From Chara braunii (lineage: Eukaryota; Streptophyta; Charophyceae; Charales; Characeae), in the NCBI GenBank assembly GCA_003427395.1, contig BFEA01000026.1:3300639-3331457 (forward strand): 30,819 bases of DNA, in the 5' to 3' direction. Below, piece by piece: positions 1 to 11,115 of this stretch. Every line of letters begins with the position of its first letter. Positions within the stretch are counted from its first letter, which is position 1. Under the pieces are notes generated by a model that saw only the letters and a program-made list of their open reading frames with translations, did not search any database and had not been told where the DNA came from. The translations under genes and the position numbers were made by a program.

Positions 1-95
1 CCAGGCAGTAAGTACCATAGCCAAGCTGTAAACGCTGCCAGACAGTAAGTACCATAGCCAAGCTGTAAACGCTGCCAGGCAGTAAGTACCATAGC
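1..95. repeat. 37-bp tandem repeat (about 2.6 copies)
   Basis: Units start at 1, 38 and 75. Each contains CAGTAAGTACCATAG followed by CCAAGCTGTAAACGCTG. The array is cut by the window edge, so its full length is unknown. It lies about 390 bp upstream of the PDC start codon. Confidence 0.9.
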
Positions 96-174
96 TTTTG
101 CCTCTCCTCGTTCCAGGCCGCCATCTTGCTAAGCACTTTGTACACATGCCTTTGCGGTAACCATAGCTCTGTGT

Positions 175-335
175 GTCCTCCTCTCCCCCCTTCCTCCTCC
201 TCCTCCTCCCTTCCTCTTCCTCTTGAGTCTTGCTCTCTTCCTCTTCCTCTTCCGCCCTTCCTCTTCCTCTTCCTCTCTTCCTCTCTTCCACTTCCTCTTC
301 CTCTTCCTCTTCCTCTTCCTCTTCCGCTCTTGCCT
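175..335 (+). repeat. Pyrimidine-rich (CTTCCT)n tract upstream of PDC
   Basis: The plus strand is nearly pure C/T for about 150 bp, mostly CCTCTT and TCC units. The Ser/Leu/Pro reading frames across it are composition artefacts. Its position just upstream of the gene fits a CT-rich promoter or leader tract, but it may be only a microsatellite. Confidence 0.75.
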
Positions 336-472
336 CTCCTCGTTCTCACTCCGACTTTCGGAGTGACCTCATCGAGTGTGCAGATTTCGTACACAAGGCC
401 TCCTTGTCGAAGTCTTAACGATCATCGTAGCTCGTAACAAGGAGGGTGAGCTTCGCCCTCGTCATCCGAAGC

Positions 473-480
473 TATATATA
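473..480 (+). promoter_or_regulatory. TATA box candidate for PDC
   Basis: TATATATA lies inside GCTATATATAGG, only 3 nt before the first in-frame ATG (484). If it acts as a TATA box, transcription would start about 25-30 bp downstream, near 500-510. The next in-frame ATG at 574 would then be the start codon. Confidence 0.45.
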
Positions 481-483
481 GGT

Positions 484-756
484 ATGGCGACGGGTGCGAC
501 GTCGGATGGGCTGGCTTTCGGACCTGTGAACGGCGCCGACGATTCTTCCTGGTCAGGGATACCGGCGTGCGAGATGGTGGAGAAGCCCTCCACGACGCAG
601 CATGAGGGATCGAACACCTGTGTAACTTCTTCTTGCCCGATCACCTCATCGAGGTTGTGCACCGTGGGGATGTACTTGAGCGCCAGATTGGCGGAGGTGG
701 GGATCGAACACCTGTTTGCAGTTGCGGGCGATTTCAACATGCCATTGCTCGACGAG
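484..756 (+). CDS. PDC: PDC exon 1
   Basis: It encodes residues 1-91. The first ATG in the frame is at 484 (upstream in-frame codons have no ATG), with a second at 574 (Met31). Residues 1-56 are a low-similarity leader, comparable to the 40-60 residue leaders of plant PDCs. From about residue 57 the sequence matches the start of [16 protein letters not shown], then [10 protein letters not shown] with Asp83, counterpart of the catalytic Asp27 of Zymomonas PDC. The donor is GAG|GTAAGC after codon 91, phase 0. The leader is not strongly basic or hydrophobic, so I see no clear organelle signal. Confidence 0.87.
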
Positions 757-2957
757 GTAAGCGCAATTATACCGACTACTGATGTAAGTAATAAGTATAT
801 CCCTTTGTGGACGTGGAAGTAGTTCGTGGTGCGTTTCCTGTTTGTTGCTCTAGACTCTAGTTAAACTTTGGTCTTGTTTCTTCGCATACCAGGTAGGTAG
901 CGGCAGCCCTTTGTCGACTTGGATTTGCCACGGCCCCATGCAATTGAGGCCATGTATGATGTATCGACTGAGGGCCTCGCTGCAATACTCTCCGAATGTA
1001 TGCAAAATGAGAGCGAATCCTCCCGTCGAACATGCAAAGATACGTTGCCATCTTTTTTTGTCTTTTCTGCATGTCGTGAGTAGTGCAGCGCGGGCCTCTT
1101 TTGCCCAACAAGGCCCAAGGCAATTGCGGTCATGTTACTTGTAGAGAAAGAGAAAGTGAAGTAGGCATGCATGAACCTGATACACCAGTAAAAAAAAAAA
1201 GGTGATGATGTAAGCAAACAATCATAAAGTATTCGACGAAAAAATCGTGACCACGTACACATAGGGCCTCGCCACAGCGACCCCATCATTTTTTTTTTTT
1301 TTTATTTTTTTTTTTGGGCCACACTACTCTCTCCGGACTTGGCCATTTTCGGGACCACAGCAGTTAAATTTGAAAAAGAAAATAATATATAATAAATAAT
1401 ATGGTAAATGTTCCCCGATGAGTTGAACTCCGAGACTCCGGAGAAGACAGCTTTTTGAGATACGAAGCGGGACGAAATAAAGAAACGATGTCGATGTGGG
1501 CGTTTAATGTACAGGTCCCATGTAATTAAACAATTTTATCTAAGTGCATCTGGATTCGAGCTTGGATCTGTATTTCAACACTTTGCTGGTTTACCAACTG
1601 AGCTAAACTCGTTGGTAATTTATATAATTCAAAACAATAATTGTGTTACTTTTCTTCAATGTCCTTTTCCCATTTTTTATTTGTAAAAAAAAGGGAAAAA
1701 AAAAGACTTCCAGCGGTCAGGAGGCTCACAGTGGCACTGGACCACTGGTCACTTTTTGGGTGAAGCTGCCTTCACCTCACTGGAAGACAGCCATGTATTT
1801 TTTCTCGCACCTCACATATTAGTTTTTTGAACTGCCGTTCTCCCATGTCATGCTTGGAACTTATCTTTCTTTGACTGCCTACCTACAACTGAGCTAAACT
1901 CGTTGGTAATTGATATAATTCAAAACAATAATTGTGTTAATTTTTCATTGTCATTTTCCCATTTTTTATTTTAAAAAAAAAGGAAAAAAAAAAGACTATC
2001 CAGCGGTCAGGAGGCTCACAGTGGCACTGGACCACTGGTCACTTTTTGGGTGAAGCTGCCTTCACCTCACTCGAAGACAGCCATGTATTTTTTCTCGCAC
2101 CTCACATATTAGTTTTGAACTGCCGTTCTCCCATGTCATGCTTGGAACTTATCTTTCTTTGACTGCCTACCTACCTACCACTTCTCCTAAGGCTATACAG
2201 GGGAGACCCCCCTGGTCACTCTTTCTGAAGCTTGACTCTCCATTGATAACGGCTTCTCTCTCTTGTTGATGGAATGGATTTTCTTGCAGATCGTTAAGAA
2301 CAAGAGAGTTTCGCTAATCAGGTGAGTGACCTGGCGCGCAGGCTACGTCCCACGAGGCAGTCTGTCCTATCCGCCCGTCTCTTTCCCCCCCTTTTCAATC
2401 CCTCTGCCTACCGTTCACCTGCCAGTTATACGTGTAATAAACGACGTAACTTTGCCTTTTTGACTCACCGAGGCTCGGCATGCATGCATGGTGTTGTTAC
2501 AACGTAACTTTGCCTTTTTGACTCACCGAGGCTCTGCATGCATGCATGCATGCATGGTGGAGACTCGAGAGAGTCCGATTTTGTGAAGAATATGCCGCTC
2601 CGTAGGGTGTTCACCTCTCTATAAACGGTACGAAGTAACTGTTACGTATTACACCATAGTCTACGGAGCAGCAGCATGATCTTCACAATGAACGCACGCG
2701 CTCAAATCCTAGTAGGCTGTTTCCATCAGGATTTGAACTGCCTGCGGAAAAGAACAGACGTCATGAGTTCAAATCCTGTGAAGGAAAACATGTAAACCGT
2801 GTGTTTCTCTTCGCGTCGACGGCGTCGTCGCGTGTATCCTGAGGTTAACGAGCTGAACGGTACACGCATATTCTTCACAGCATTCGACGCTGGGGCCTAC
2901 TTATCGGGGCTGCTCGTATCACCTCGTTAAGGAGGTTATCCCACATACGATGTTAAC

Positions 2958-2992
<35 letters not shown>

Positions 2993-3169
2993 ACGCACGC
3001 GTTCAAATGACGGCTGTTTCCATAAGGATGTGAACTCATGACGTGTGTCTTTTTTTTCGCAGTCACATGCACCGTGTATCGTTCAGCTCAGTTACCCTCA
3101 GTTAGCCTCAGTTAGCCAGCTCAGCATACACGCGACGAGAAATTCAGGCTGTCAGGGTTGTCATTCAGG

Positions 3170-3240
<71 letters not shown>

Positions 3241-6200
3241 GGCAGTCACATGCACGCAGGCGTCCACCATGCAGCTCAGTATATGCTATACACGCGGTGT
3301 GAAACCGATCTGCTGCTGGTTCTCATGCAGGCTTTGTGCCACCGTCGTAGGCAATTTGATTGCTTGTTGACGTCAACTTGCAATCGTTGGTCATGTGATG
3401 GCAGCTGCTGCAACGAGCTCAACGCAGGTTACGCGGCAGACGGATACGCCAGGGCGAGACGAGCGGCTGCCATGTGTACGACCTTCAACGTGGGGACGTT
3501 GAGTGCGCTCAATGCAGTAGCAGGGGCATATGCGCACGATCTTCCGCTTATTTGCATCGCGGGAAACCCAAGCAGTCTGGAGATTGGTATGTTCACACAG
3601 AAAAAAGCAATGCGCGCCGCGCGGCATCCCCCGGAGAGCTCGATTGTTTGCTCTGTGCTCTGCTCTCTGCTCTCTGCTTTTCCCCCTCCTCTCCCTTCTT
3701 GTCACTCGTCGATGAATGGCAGAGCACCGCTGCGATGATGCGATCTTTTCTTTTTTTCTTCTTTTCTTTTTTTTCTTTTTTTGTAAAATCATCCCGGGCA
3801 AGCTCAACGAGGAGGCGGTACAAGGCTTTACAATCCTCTCCCCCTACCGGTAGTAGGGCCACACCCGGTTACTCCACCTACACCTATTGGTGGGGAGCTG
3901 CACCTGCTGGAAAACGGGTCCAGCGTCCCATTTGAGAACATCAATTGAAGTATTGTTGACATGTTTGAGCTGATAGAGGATGATGAGTCGTTGATGACCA
4001 CCAAGGACGGCTGCGATTAAACTTCAGACAAGTCCGAAAAAAGACAGAATGAATATAGCTTATATTGTCATAACTGGGGCCGCCGTAACAGTACCTTTCC
4101 TTGGTGTGCTCAGTCCTGAAGAGTCAGAGTGAAGGGAGTCTTCCATTCGAATCTTCATTCATGTCTTTCTTTTTTTTTAAAGCTATTTCTTCTCTCAATT
4201 TCACCTCACACTACCTACCTACCACTACTCCTAATTGTAGGCATACGGGGAACCCCGTAGCAGCCAGAACCGTGTTCACGATAGAACATGCGGGGGCTGC
4301 TCCCGACCTGCAGGTGGGCTGTGCGGCCGGATTCTGTGAATAACTAGTCTCTGGGTTTCACCCAGGGTTGGTCAATGCTGCTGTTCTTCAGTCTTTTTTT
4401 TTTAACCTTAGGTTGAAAACCCACGGTTGGTCAATGCTGCTGCTCTGCACTCATTTTTACCGTAGGGTAACACCCAGGGTTGGTCAATGCTGCTGTTCTT
4501 CAGTCATATTTTTTAACCTTAGGGGAACTCTCATTGGGACTCTGGGCCCGTTTCCCGGCATGGGATGATCCCCAGGAATAGTCTGGAGCAGTGGTTGATG
4601 TGAAAAGAAAGTAAAAAATAAAAATGTTGCCTTTGTTTTTGTGTCGGTGGGCAGTATATAGCCAGCCCGCGTCGGGTGAGAATGCAGTCTCAATGCACCT
4701 GGAGACGGACATGCCTGACTGACTACACGATCTTCACCTGAACGTGAAACTCCCAACGCGCATGCTGACCGGCAGAGTTTTGTGATTTCAAACACTGAGC
4801 GGGCTGCTTCTGTCCTTCATGCTTTCTTTTGTTCGGAGATTACCTAAACAGCTCGCTCCCTTCTTCTTCTTTCTTCTTCTTCTTCTTCTTCTTCTTCTTC
4901 TTCTTCTTCTTCTTCTTTTTTTTTTTTTTTTTTTTGGTGGGGGTGGTTTTAACTTTTAAATGCAGGAACTAGCTCGGTCAGCGCCCACCTTAACGCAGAG
5001 GTTTTAAGGTGTTACCGGGCTCGTTGTGGTCCCCCGAACACACATAACATAAAGTTAACGGCGTAGCCTATTTCCCTACGGCATGTTTTTTCCCCTTGTC
5101 AAGACTCGAGAGGGCTTGTTGTTTACTGATGAGACGCAGCGACGGAGTCCGGAACAAGTGGCTGGCTGGAGGCATACACGAACCAGGACTTCGTTACTTA
5201 TTTATGGGTATAATCCGGTCAGATACATGTAAGATAGTTGTAAGATAGTGTGAGTGTGAACACGCCCTGAGTTGACACTATACGACGAAAGCGGAAAACA
5301 AATGTTCGTGGGCATACTCACACTACAGTAACTACTTTTGCATGGTACTTCTGGTCGTGATTGTGGTCAGAGGCGTCCACGTCTGGTCGTGATTAGAGTC
5401 GAATACTTTTAGTGAAGTGCTAGTGTGAGTATGCCCTGAGAATTCTTTGGTGTCCCCGGGAAAACAAGTATCACCCCGCCCACCTACGGCCATAAACACA
5501 GCGCACGGACGGATTTGCCTGTACGTTTTGGCAATGGATTTCGGTCAGGAAGAAAGGCTACGGAAACCGGAAAACTAGGGGCCCATTTTCTTGATGTATG
5601 GGCGTCATCCTTTTTTTTTTTTTTTTTTTTTGAAAACACCCCCGCCGGTGATAGGGGCGTCATCCTTGCTCAGGGGGGCATGCTAATCTTCTTTCTCTGT
5701 ATCGCTCCAATCTTGGCAGATGTGTGGATATCATTTCTTCCTCTCCTCGCCGCCCTGACACCACCGCCGGCCTGAGTTGCGAACGCCTTTTCGAACGCAG
5801 GCCCTGAACGCCTTTTCGAACTCAGGCCCTGACACAGACGCCAATCATGCCTGTTTTTTCTGCCTATTACGAACTCCCTTGTGACATAAACGTTTTTCCC
5901 CCTAGAAAATAAATAACAGAAAAGTGCTTTCGTAGTCCATGGTGTAACTATACAGTGTTTGCTATGTCCCAAGGGACGGGGGACCCCATGTCCAGCTGGC
6001 AAAGCTCCCCACCAATAGATGGAGCGACCCACAGGGGTCCTTCTAGGAGCGGATGCACGTACCACCACTTGTGAGTAAGCCCACCGGTTTTTGAGTTAGA
6101 AAAGAAAAACTTTAGTAAAGAACAACAACAAAAAAAAAGACAGTAGGAACGTAGGTAGCAAGCACCCAAACGTATTCCCACGTCCGTAGTTTTATTCCAG

Positions 6201-9200
6201 CGGCGGTCACTGCACTGCGTGTGAATAGATGGTAGTAGATGTGACATGGTGTAAGCATCTAGTATGGCTATTCAACGTGCATGCCACTGCATGGGTCATG
6301 CATCGAGATTTCACGTCGGTCATAGGGCCTAACTTCAGTACGGACACTCCAGCAAGTCCCATCCTGACTTCAAAATAAACATTGCAAGCAAAGCGGTGTG
6401 AGCCATGGCACACAAGGCTGCTCACTCAGTCTGTGTGATGTAAGGTGAAAAAAAAAAAAAAGGTTGTACTACAGTGGCTAATAGCGCGAGCAGTTGGCAA
6501 GAGATTGGAATTTTTGAGTCCAGAAGAACCAACTTGAAGGGCAAAGAAACTTGGTTACTTAAAAAGCTTAGAGCTATCAATCAAGCAGCAAGTTGTTGCA
6601 CACTTGGTGACTTGGGCCTGTTGCGTGACGTGGTCATAGTTACAGAAATAGAAGTCGTCGTCCTTTTTGTTTTTTGTTTTTTGTTGATGGTGGCCCTGGT
6701 GGGGACATTATACAGTGTCGCGTATTATAGATTGTTTTCCGTCTTTTTTTTTTTTTTTTTTTTTTTTTTTGGAAAACAGGAAAGGCTGCTAGGGGAGGTG
6801 ATACCAGCATCCCCCCCTAGCAGGTTTCCTAGTTGCTCCAATCTATTTGTTTTCCGTGACCGAGATGACCATGGTAGCGCTGTCTTTGTTACTGAAGCGT
6901 GAGTGACTCTTGGTGCTGTGTTTTCCCGAAGTAGGTTTTTCTAGTGTACGGCTAGCGGGACTCGAACCCACGAACCCACAAGGCACGAAGAGCCGCCACA
7001 TCCTAACTGTGGTGGGTAAACCTTTTTTTTTTGTTTTTTTTTTGACCGTGAGGTCTGCCAACATTGATTGCCCTGCAACCCAGGGGATTGACTGAGCGGG
7101 TAAACCAATTTCGCGGCGGGAATTTTCGCCATAGCCGTTTCTTTCTGGAATGGGCATGGTTAGCAGTTAGGCCGCCGGGACATTTAATGTCTGTTGAAAG
7201 TGGAAACATACAGAGAAGATTAGGATGATGCCTGTGCAAGGATGAAGAGCATAAATTGAGAAGTAACGACATTATTTTCAGTACGACCCTGGCACGAACT
7301 TGGCCGGAAGCCCGGAGGGCCTTACCGCATCCCAGAAGGGTCCGTCTTGTCTTTTGTAAGGGGCTCCGTCACTCCGGGGCTGATTGTCAAAAAAAAAAAA
7401 TCATTTTTCCTCTTTTTCGTCTTCCGCTTTGTAAGGGACTCCGAGCCCATTTGTCAAAAAAAAAAATCATTGTAGAGAATTAAGAAAAGAAATATTGCTC
7501 GCTAGGTGGGGCACCCGCTCGGTCAGAAATCACTCCGCCCAGCTGAAGGGGCTTATAGTGACTCTAGTGAGGAGGGCCGGGTAGGGCTGTGGAGGGCGTG
7601 GCCCGGTGGTTACTAGGGCAAAATGCGCATTGTGGTTTGAGGTTGGGAGTTTAAAACTCCAAAAAACGTATACCCACGTGCAACCCCCGTTGGGCTGATG
7701 CAGGTAAGCTATTACAGACACTGCTTGCGCACCACCCAGGGGCCAGGGGTCCTAGTCCATGGTTGATGTATGTTGGGTCTGGGCTATGAGATGTTTGCTT
7801 GATGCTCTTGGTTCATGGGGTTGTTGAATGCTTGTACGCTTGGGATGATAATTAAATTTTGTTAAGCATTGTTTAAATAGGTTAGTTTCCATAGTAGCTC
7901 AGTAGGTCGCAGGAAAAGCAGTAGAATCCATGCAAGACCAGCGGTTGCCTTTGGTGTCTTCACTAAATGGGCATACACAGTGGGATGCACAGTCATACAT
8001 GGGTGCAGGGCCCTCACCGCAACTTTAGGAGGCGGAAAACGCAATGAAGGCTATTGATGAAATTTTATCACCAGCGGCCTGTTTTCGAAAGCTGCGGTGG
8101 TGGTGACGTGTTCATTTTCTGCAAGGCTGGGGCCATGTGCTGGTGGTTTAATAACCCATCCTGAGGACCTTTATGTGGGAACCCCCCCCAAATAAGGGCC
8201 CCAACTTCCGCTAGCTGGGGGCATGTTGGCTCACTAAATAGGCAGCACACACGGGCATGTTTTTCCTTATACAACTCAGAGGTGGCAACTTTGTGAATGA
8301 ACTCGTAGACCTGTAGCCTACTAGTGGTGGTGGTAAGCCACCGGCTGCATAACCACCACTTTAATAAAAGGTGTTTGAAGACATCATTGAATATACCGGG
8401 CCAGGTTTCCAGCACGTGCTGTGCAGCTGCTGCTCCCCGTGGTCAGCGCGGCCACATCTCTTGTTCTGTCCGCTTCGGGACCGTCGATTGAACGGCTAAA
8501 ATCCTAACAGTTAGGCTGTTGTTCCGGCTCCCCTTCTAAGGGTCAGATCCCACTACCCTGGATTATTCATTTTTCACCCTCGCTTACGAAGATCAACGGT
8601 CAGAAATGAACAATAGGGGCTAGTGGGATCTGACCCTAACCTTACCTGCAGGTGGCGGCTCTAATGTGGGAACTGTCGCTGCTCCTAGCTACGGGGGTCA
8701 GGCTGGTGGTAGTGGTTGGTTAGGAAAACGGGTTTATTCTTTGGAGGAGGAAGTTGCTACAATTTGTGAAAAGCATGAGGGATGAGGCGAAGGAGAGGGC
8801 TGCACGTGAAGCCGAGGAACGTAAGCAGCGAGAAATGGCGGAGGAGGAAAGGTGCCTGCGTGAGAAGAAAGATCTAGGAGAGGAGTTCCAGAAGCTGATG
8901 AAAGAGGAGCTTACTGAAAGTCTTGACAAGCTATACAAGGCCATTGAGGAAAAGAAGAGCAGTGAATGTGATGAGGTGGCGATGTTAAAAGCAACTATCA
9001 ACGACATGCAGCAGAGACTTGATTGCTCGGGCGATACTTCGGACACGGTGGTTCCGGCTTCTGGTGGTGATGAGCTTTCTCGGCTGCGACGCGAGCAGGC
9101 CGAGATGAAGTTGGTGGCTGACAAGCGGCTTTCGGCCCTTGAGGATATAATCGTGCTTTTTATAGAGGTAATGTAAGGAGGTGGAAGCTAATGCCGAGGT

Positions 9201-11042
9201 CTTCCTTCGTCCTGTTATCATTTCATGATAGCTTGTTGCTTTGTCATAGCCTGTGCTCAACATACAACAGCACCTCCCCTCCCCTCCCCTCCCCCCCCTC
9301 CCTCCCCGACAGAAAGGAAAAAGGAGTTTCCGAGATTTTGTCCAGGGGATTGCTGCTTGGTATCTCGAAAATGCATAGAAAATAATCTTCTTGAATTTGG
9401 CTTTCGAAATTTTAGCTGACATGCTACTAGTGTGCGTGTTGTTTTTGCGGAACTGGTAGGGACAAGGAAATTTATCCATCACAGCCTCAAGAGTGGGTAT
9501 GACCTTTCACAGAGGCGTATCTATAGGGAGACGACTGCGGATTCTGTTGCCATTGAGCATGCGGAGACGGCCCCAATGCTCATTGACAGGTGAGTTTGCT
9601 TGAAAATTCATAATTTGCTCATCGACAGATTGTACGCTCGAAACTTCATTTGTTATGTTGACCAATGCTTCTCCCTCCGTCATGATGATGGTGTCAGTTG
9701 CAAAATTTATGCTGAATTGCACACCTTCAAGTTCCCTCCGGATTCTGTTGCCCTTGAGCATCCCAAGAAGGCATTACTTTATACTTTCAGGCTTCAGCCA
9801 TGTACGGATTAGGAAATGATTTTTTTATGAATGATTCAGAAAGATTACTTTTTTAAGTTCTTTATGTCTACTGAAAAAAATCATGTTCATTAAATTTTGG
9901 ATTCTGTTGCCCTTGAGGCTTGAGCATGCGGAGACGGCACCAGGGCTCATTTTTCGAGTGTCAGAGTATTTCTGAAAATTTTGATGTTGTCGACAGTTCT
10001 TCTGTGTCAACTTTCTCTTGCTTCCGTTATGAATGTCTCTTGCTTCCGTTATGAATGTCTCTTGCTTCCGTTTTGAATTTATCTTGCTTCCGTTATGAAT
10101 GTCTCTTGCTTCCGTTATGAATGTCTCTTGCTTCCGTTATGAATGTATTTTGCTTCCGTTACTAAGCCGCTAGTACTCTAATGATGTTTAAACTTTAAAA
10201 GTCGTCATTCTAGTTTACCAAGAAAGGGTGTAATTGCAGAGTATAGGAAACAAATACTCATGCAATGTGTCCAACAGTTAACATAGGGTGCTTTGATGAG
10301 CCGCAAGCTGAATGTTTTATCCGTCTTCTCGTTTTTTTTTTTTGCCAATGGAATAGCTATAAGCATGTAAGCTGAATGCCATCATGGCACACCCAACCCG
10401 GTGCTCAAATGAGAGGGGAAAAAAACACTGCCGGACAGGGCATTAAACCACCAGCACATTTCCCATTCCCATCCAATTTTGCAGAGCCGCAGAGTGCATG
10501 TTGCCATGTCTCTGGGCCCGGGGAAGGACTGGGGTGCCGTTTTGTGGCACATGATCCATCCACTGCATCCAGGCAAAATGGGTTTCATCGACTTCCATGC
10601 CAGGCCCGTTTTTGTCTGGATGGATGGATTTCCTGCGAAATATCCCGAGAGACGCGTAATGACGCCCAGGTACTTCCTGAGAGATGCGGCAGCATGCAGG
10701 ATGCTACTCTGTTTTCCAAGTTTCATCCCAATGAGGGAGAAACATGTACATGAACAAGGCCAGCTGCATACATGTCTTGTTACTCAATGACTACTAGGCC
10801 CTGGTAAGTAATATGGTCGAATCACGGAGTCTGATTTGTTGAGGGAGGCTCAGCGGTACCCCACCAGGTTCTCGGCGGTCAGGGAGGTCCAGTTTAAGCC
10901 GCCGGCCTGATCCTGGCCCGGTAGGACCTGCACCTGGGGTAGTCCCACGGCTGCTACCGGTATACATGTTGGTCAAGTCCTGTATTTCGGACATTTTCAT
11001 TTTGGCCATTCGTCATTCACTCAGCTGCTGCTCTCCTGTGTG

Positions 11043-11115
<73 letters not shown>

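Larger units (their letters stand above)
757..2289 (+). other. PDC intron 1
   Basis: 1533 bp, GTAAGC to TTGCAG, with acceptor tract TTTTCTTGCAG. It holds a coding-like 58-codon frame (907-1083), a minus-strand tRNA-like SINE head (1552-1615) and a 291-bp tandem duplication (1595-2176). Confidence 0.8.
2322..3404 (+). other. PDC intron 2
   Basis: 1083 bp. Contents: a tandem repeat of ACGTAACTTTGCCTTTTTGA (2446 and 2502) ending in (GCAT)n, an imperfect inverted repeat (2583-2686), an A33 run (2959-2991), a 300-bp-spaced direct repeat around GGCTGTTTCCAT (2692-2745 and 2992-3035) and a (TG)n tract (3171-3236). Confidence 0.75.
3587..9459 (+). other. PDC intron 3
   Basis: 5873 bp, the longest intron here, GTATGT to CTGGTAG. 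It holds the YWWGA-type repeat (3867-3940 and 5970-6060), a 3-copy tandem repeat (4361-4525), (TTC)n, a TIR element (5247-5446), the split U6 pseudogene (5571-5727), a full SINE (6744-7018), a second SINE type (7600-7812), decayed minus-strand reading frames (7862-8440), a hairpin (8538-8639) and a gag-like fragment (8651-9176). Confidence 0.8.

Noticed and set aside
3045-3370. Poly-Cys/Val frames over (TG)n, and similar frames near 16.3 kb
   Set aside because: Microsatellite artefacts. Only the part from 3405 onward is coding.
4264-4313. Candidate PDC exon after exon 3 (frame reading [10 protein letters not shown]...APDLQ, with AG and GT flanks)
   Set aside because: The phases fit, but the segment lacks the His-His pair, and the exon at 9460-9589 fits the same phase with a far better match including HH at the right spacing.
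5126-5162. Second hammerhead-like sequence, ACTGATGAGACGC...GGAAC, plus strand
   Set aside because: CTGATGAG is present, but stem II is weak and the GAAA core is replaced by GGAAC, with no flanking stem I or III.
6948-7018. tRNA gene on the minus strand
   Set aside because: It has A/B-box-like sequence, but the acceptor ends do not pair and the anticodon stem is poor. It is the head of a SINE with an A tail at 6744-6770.
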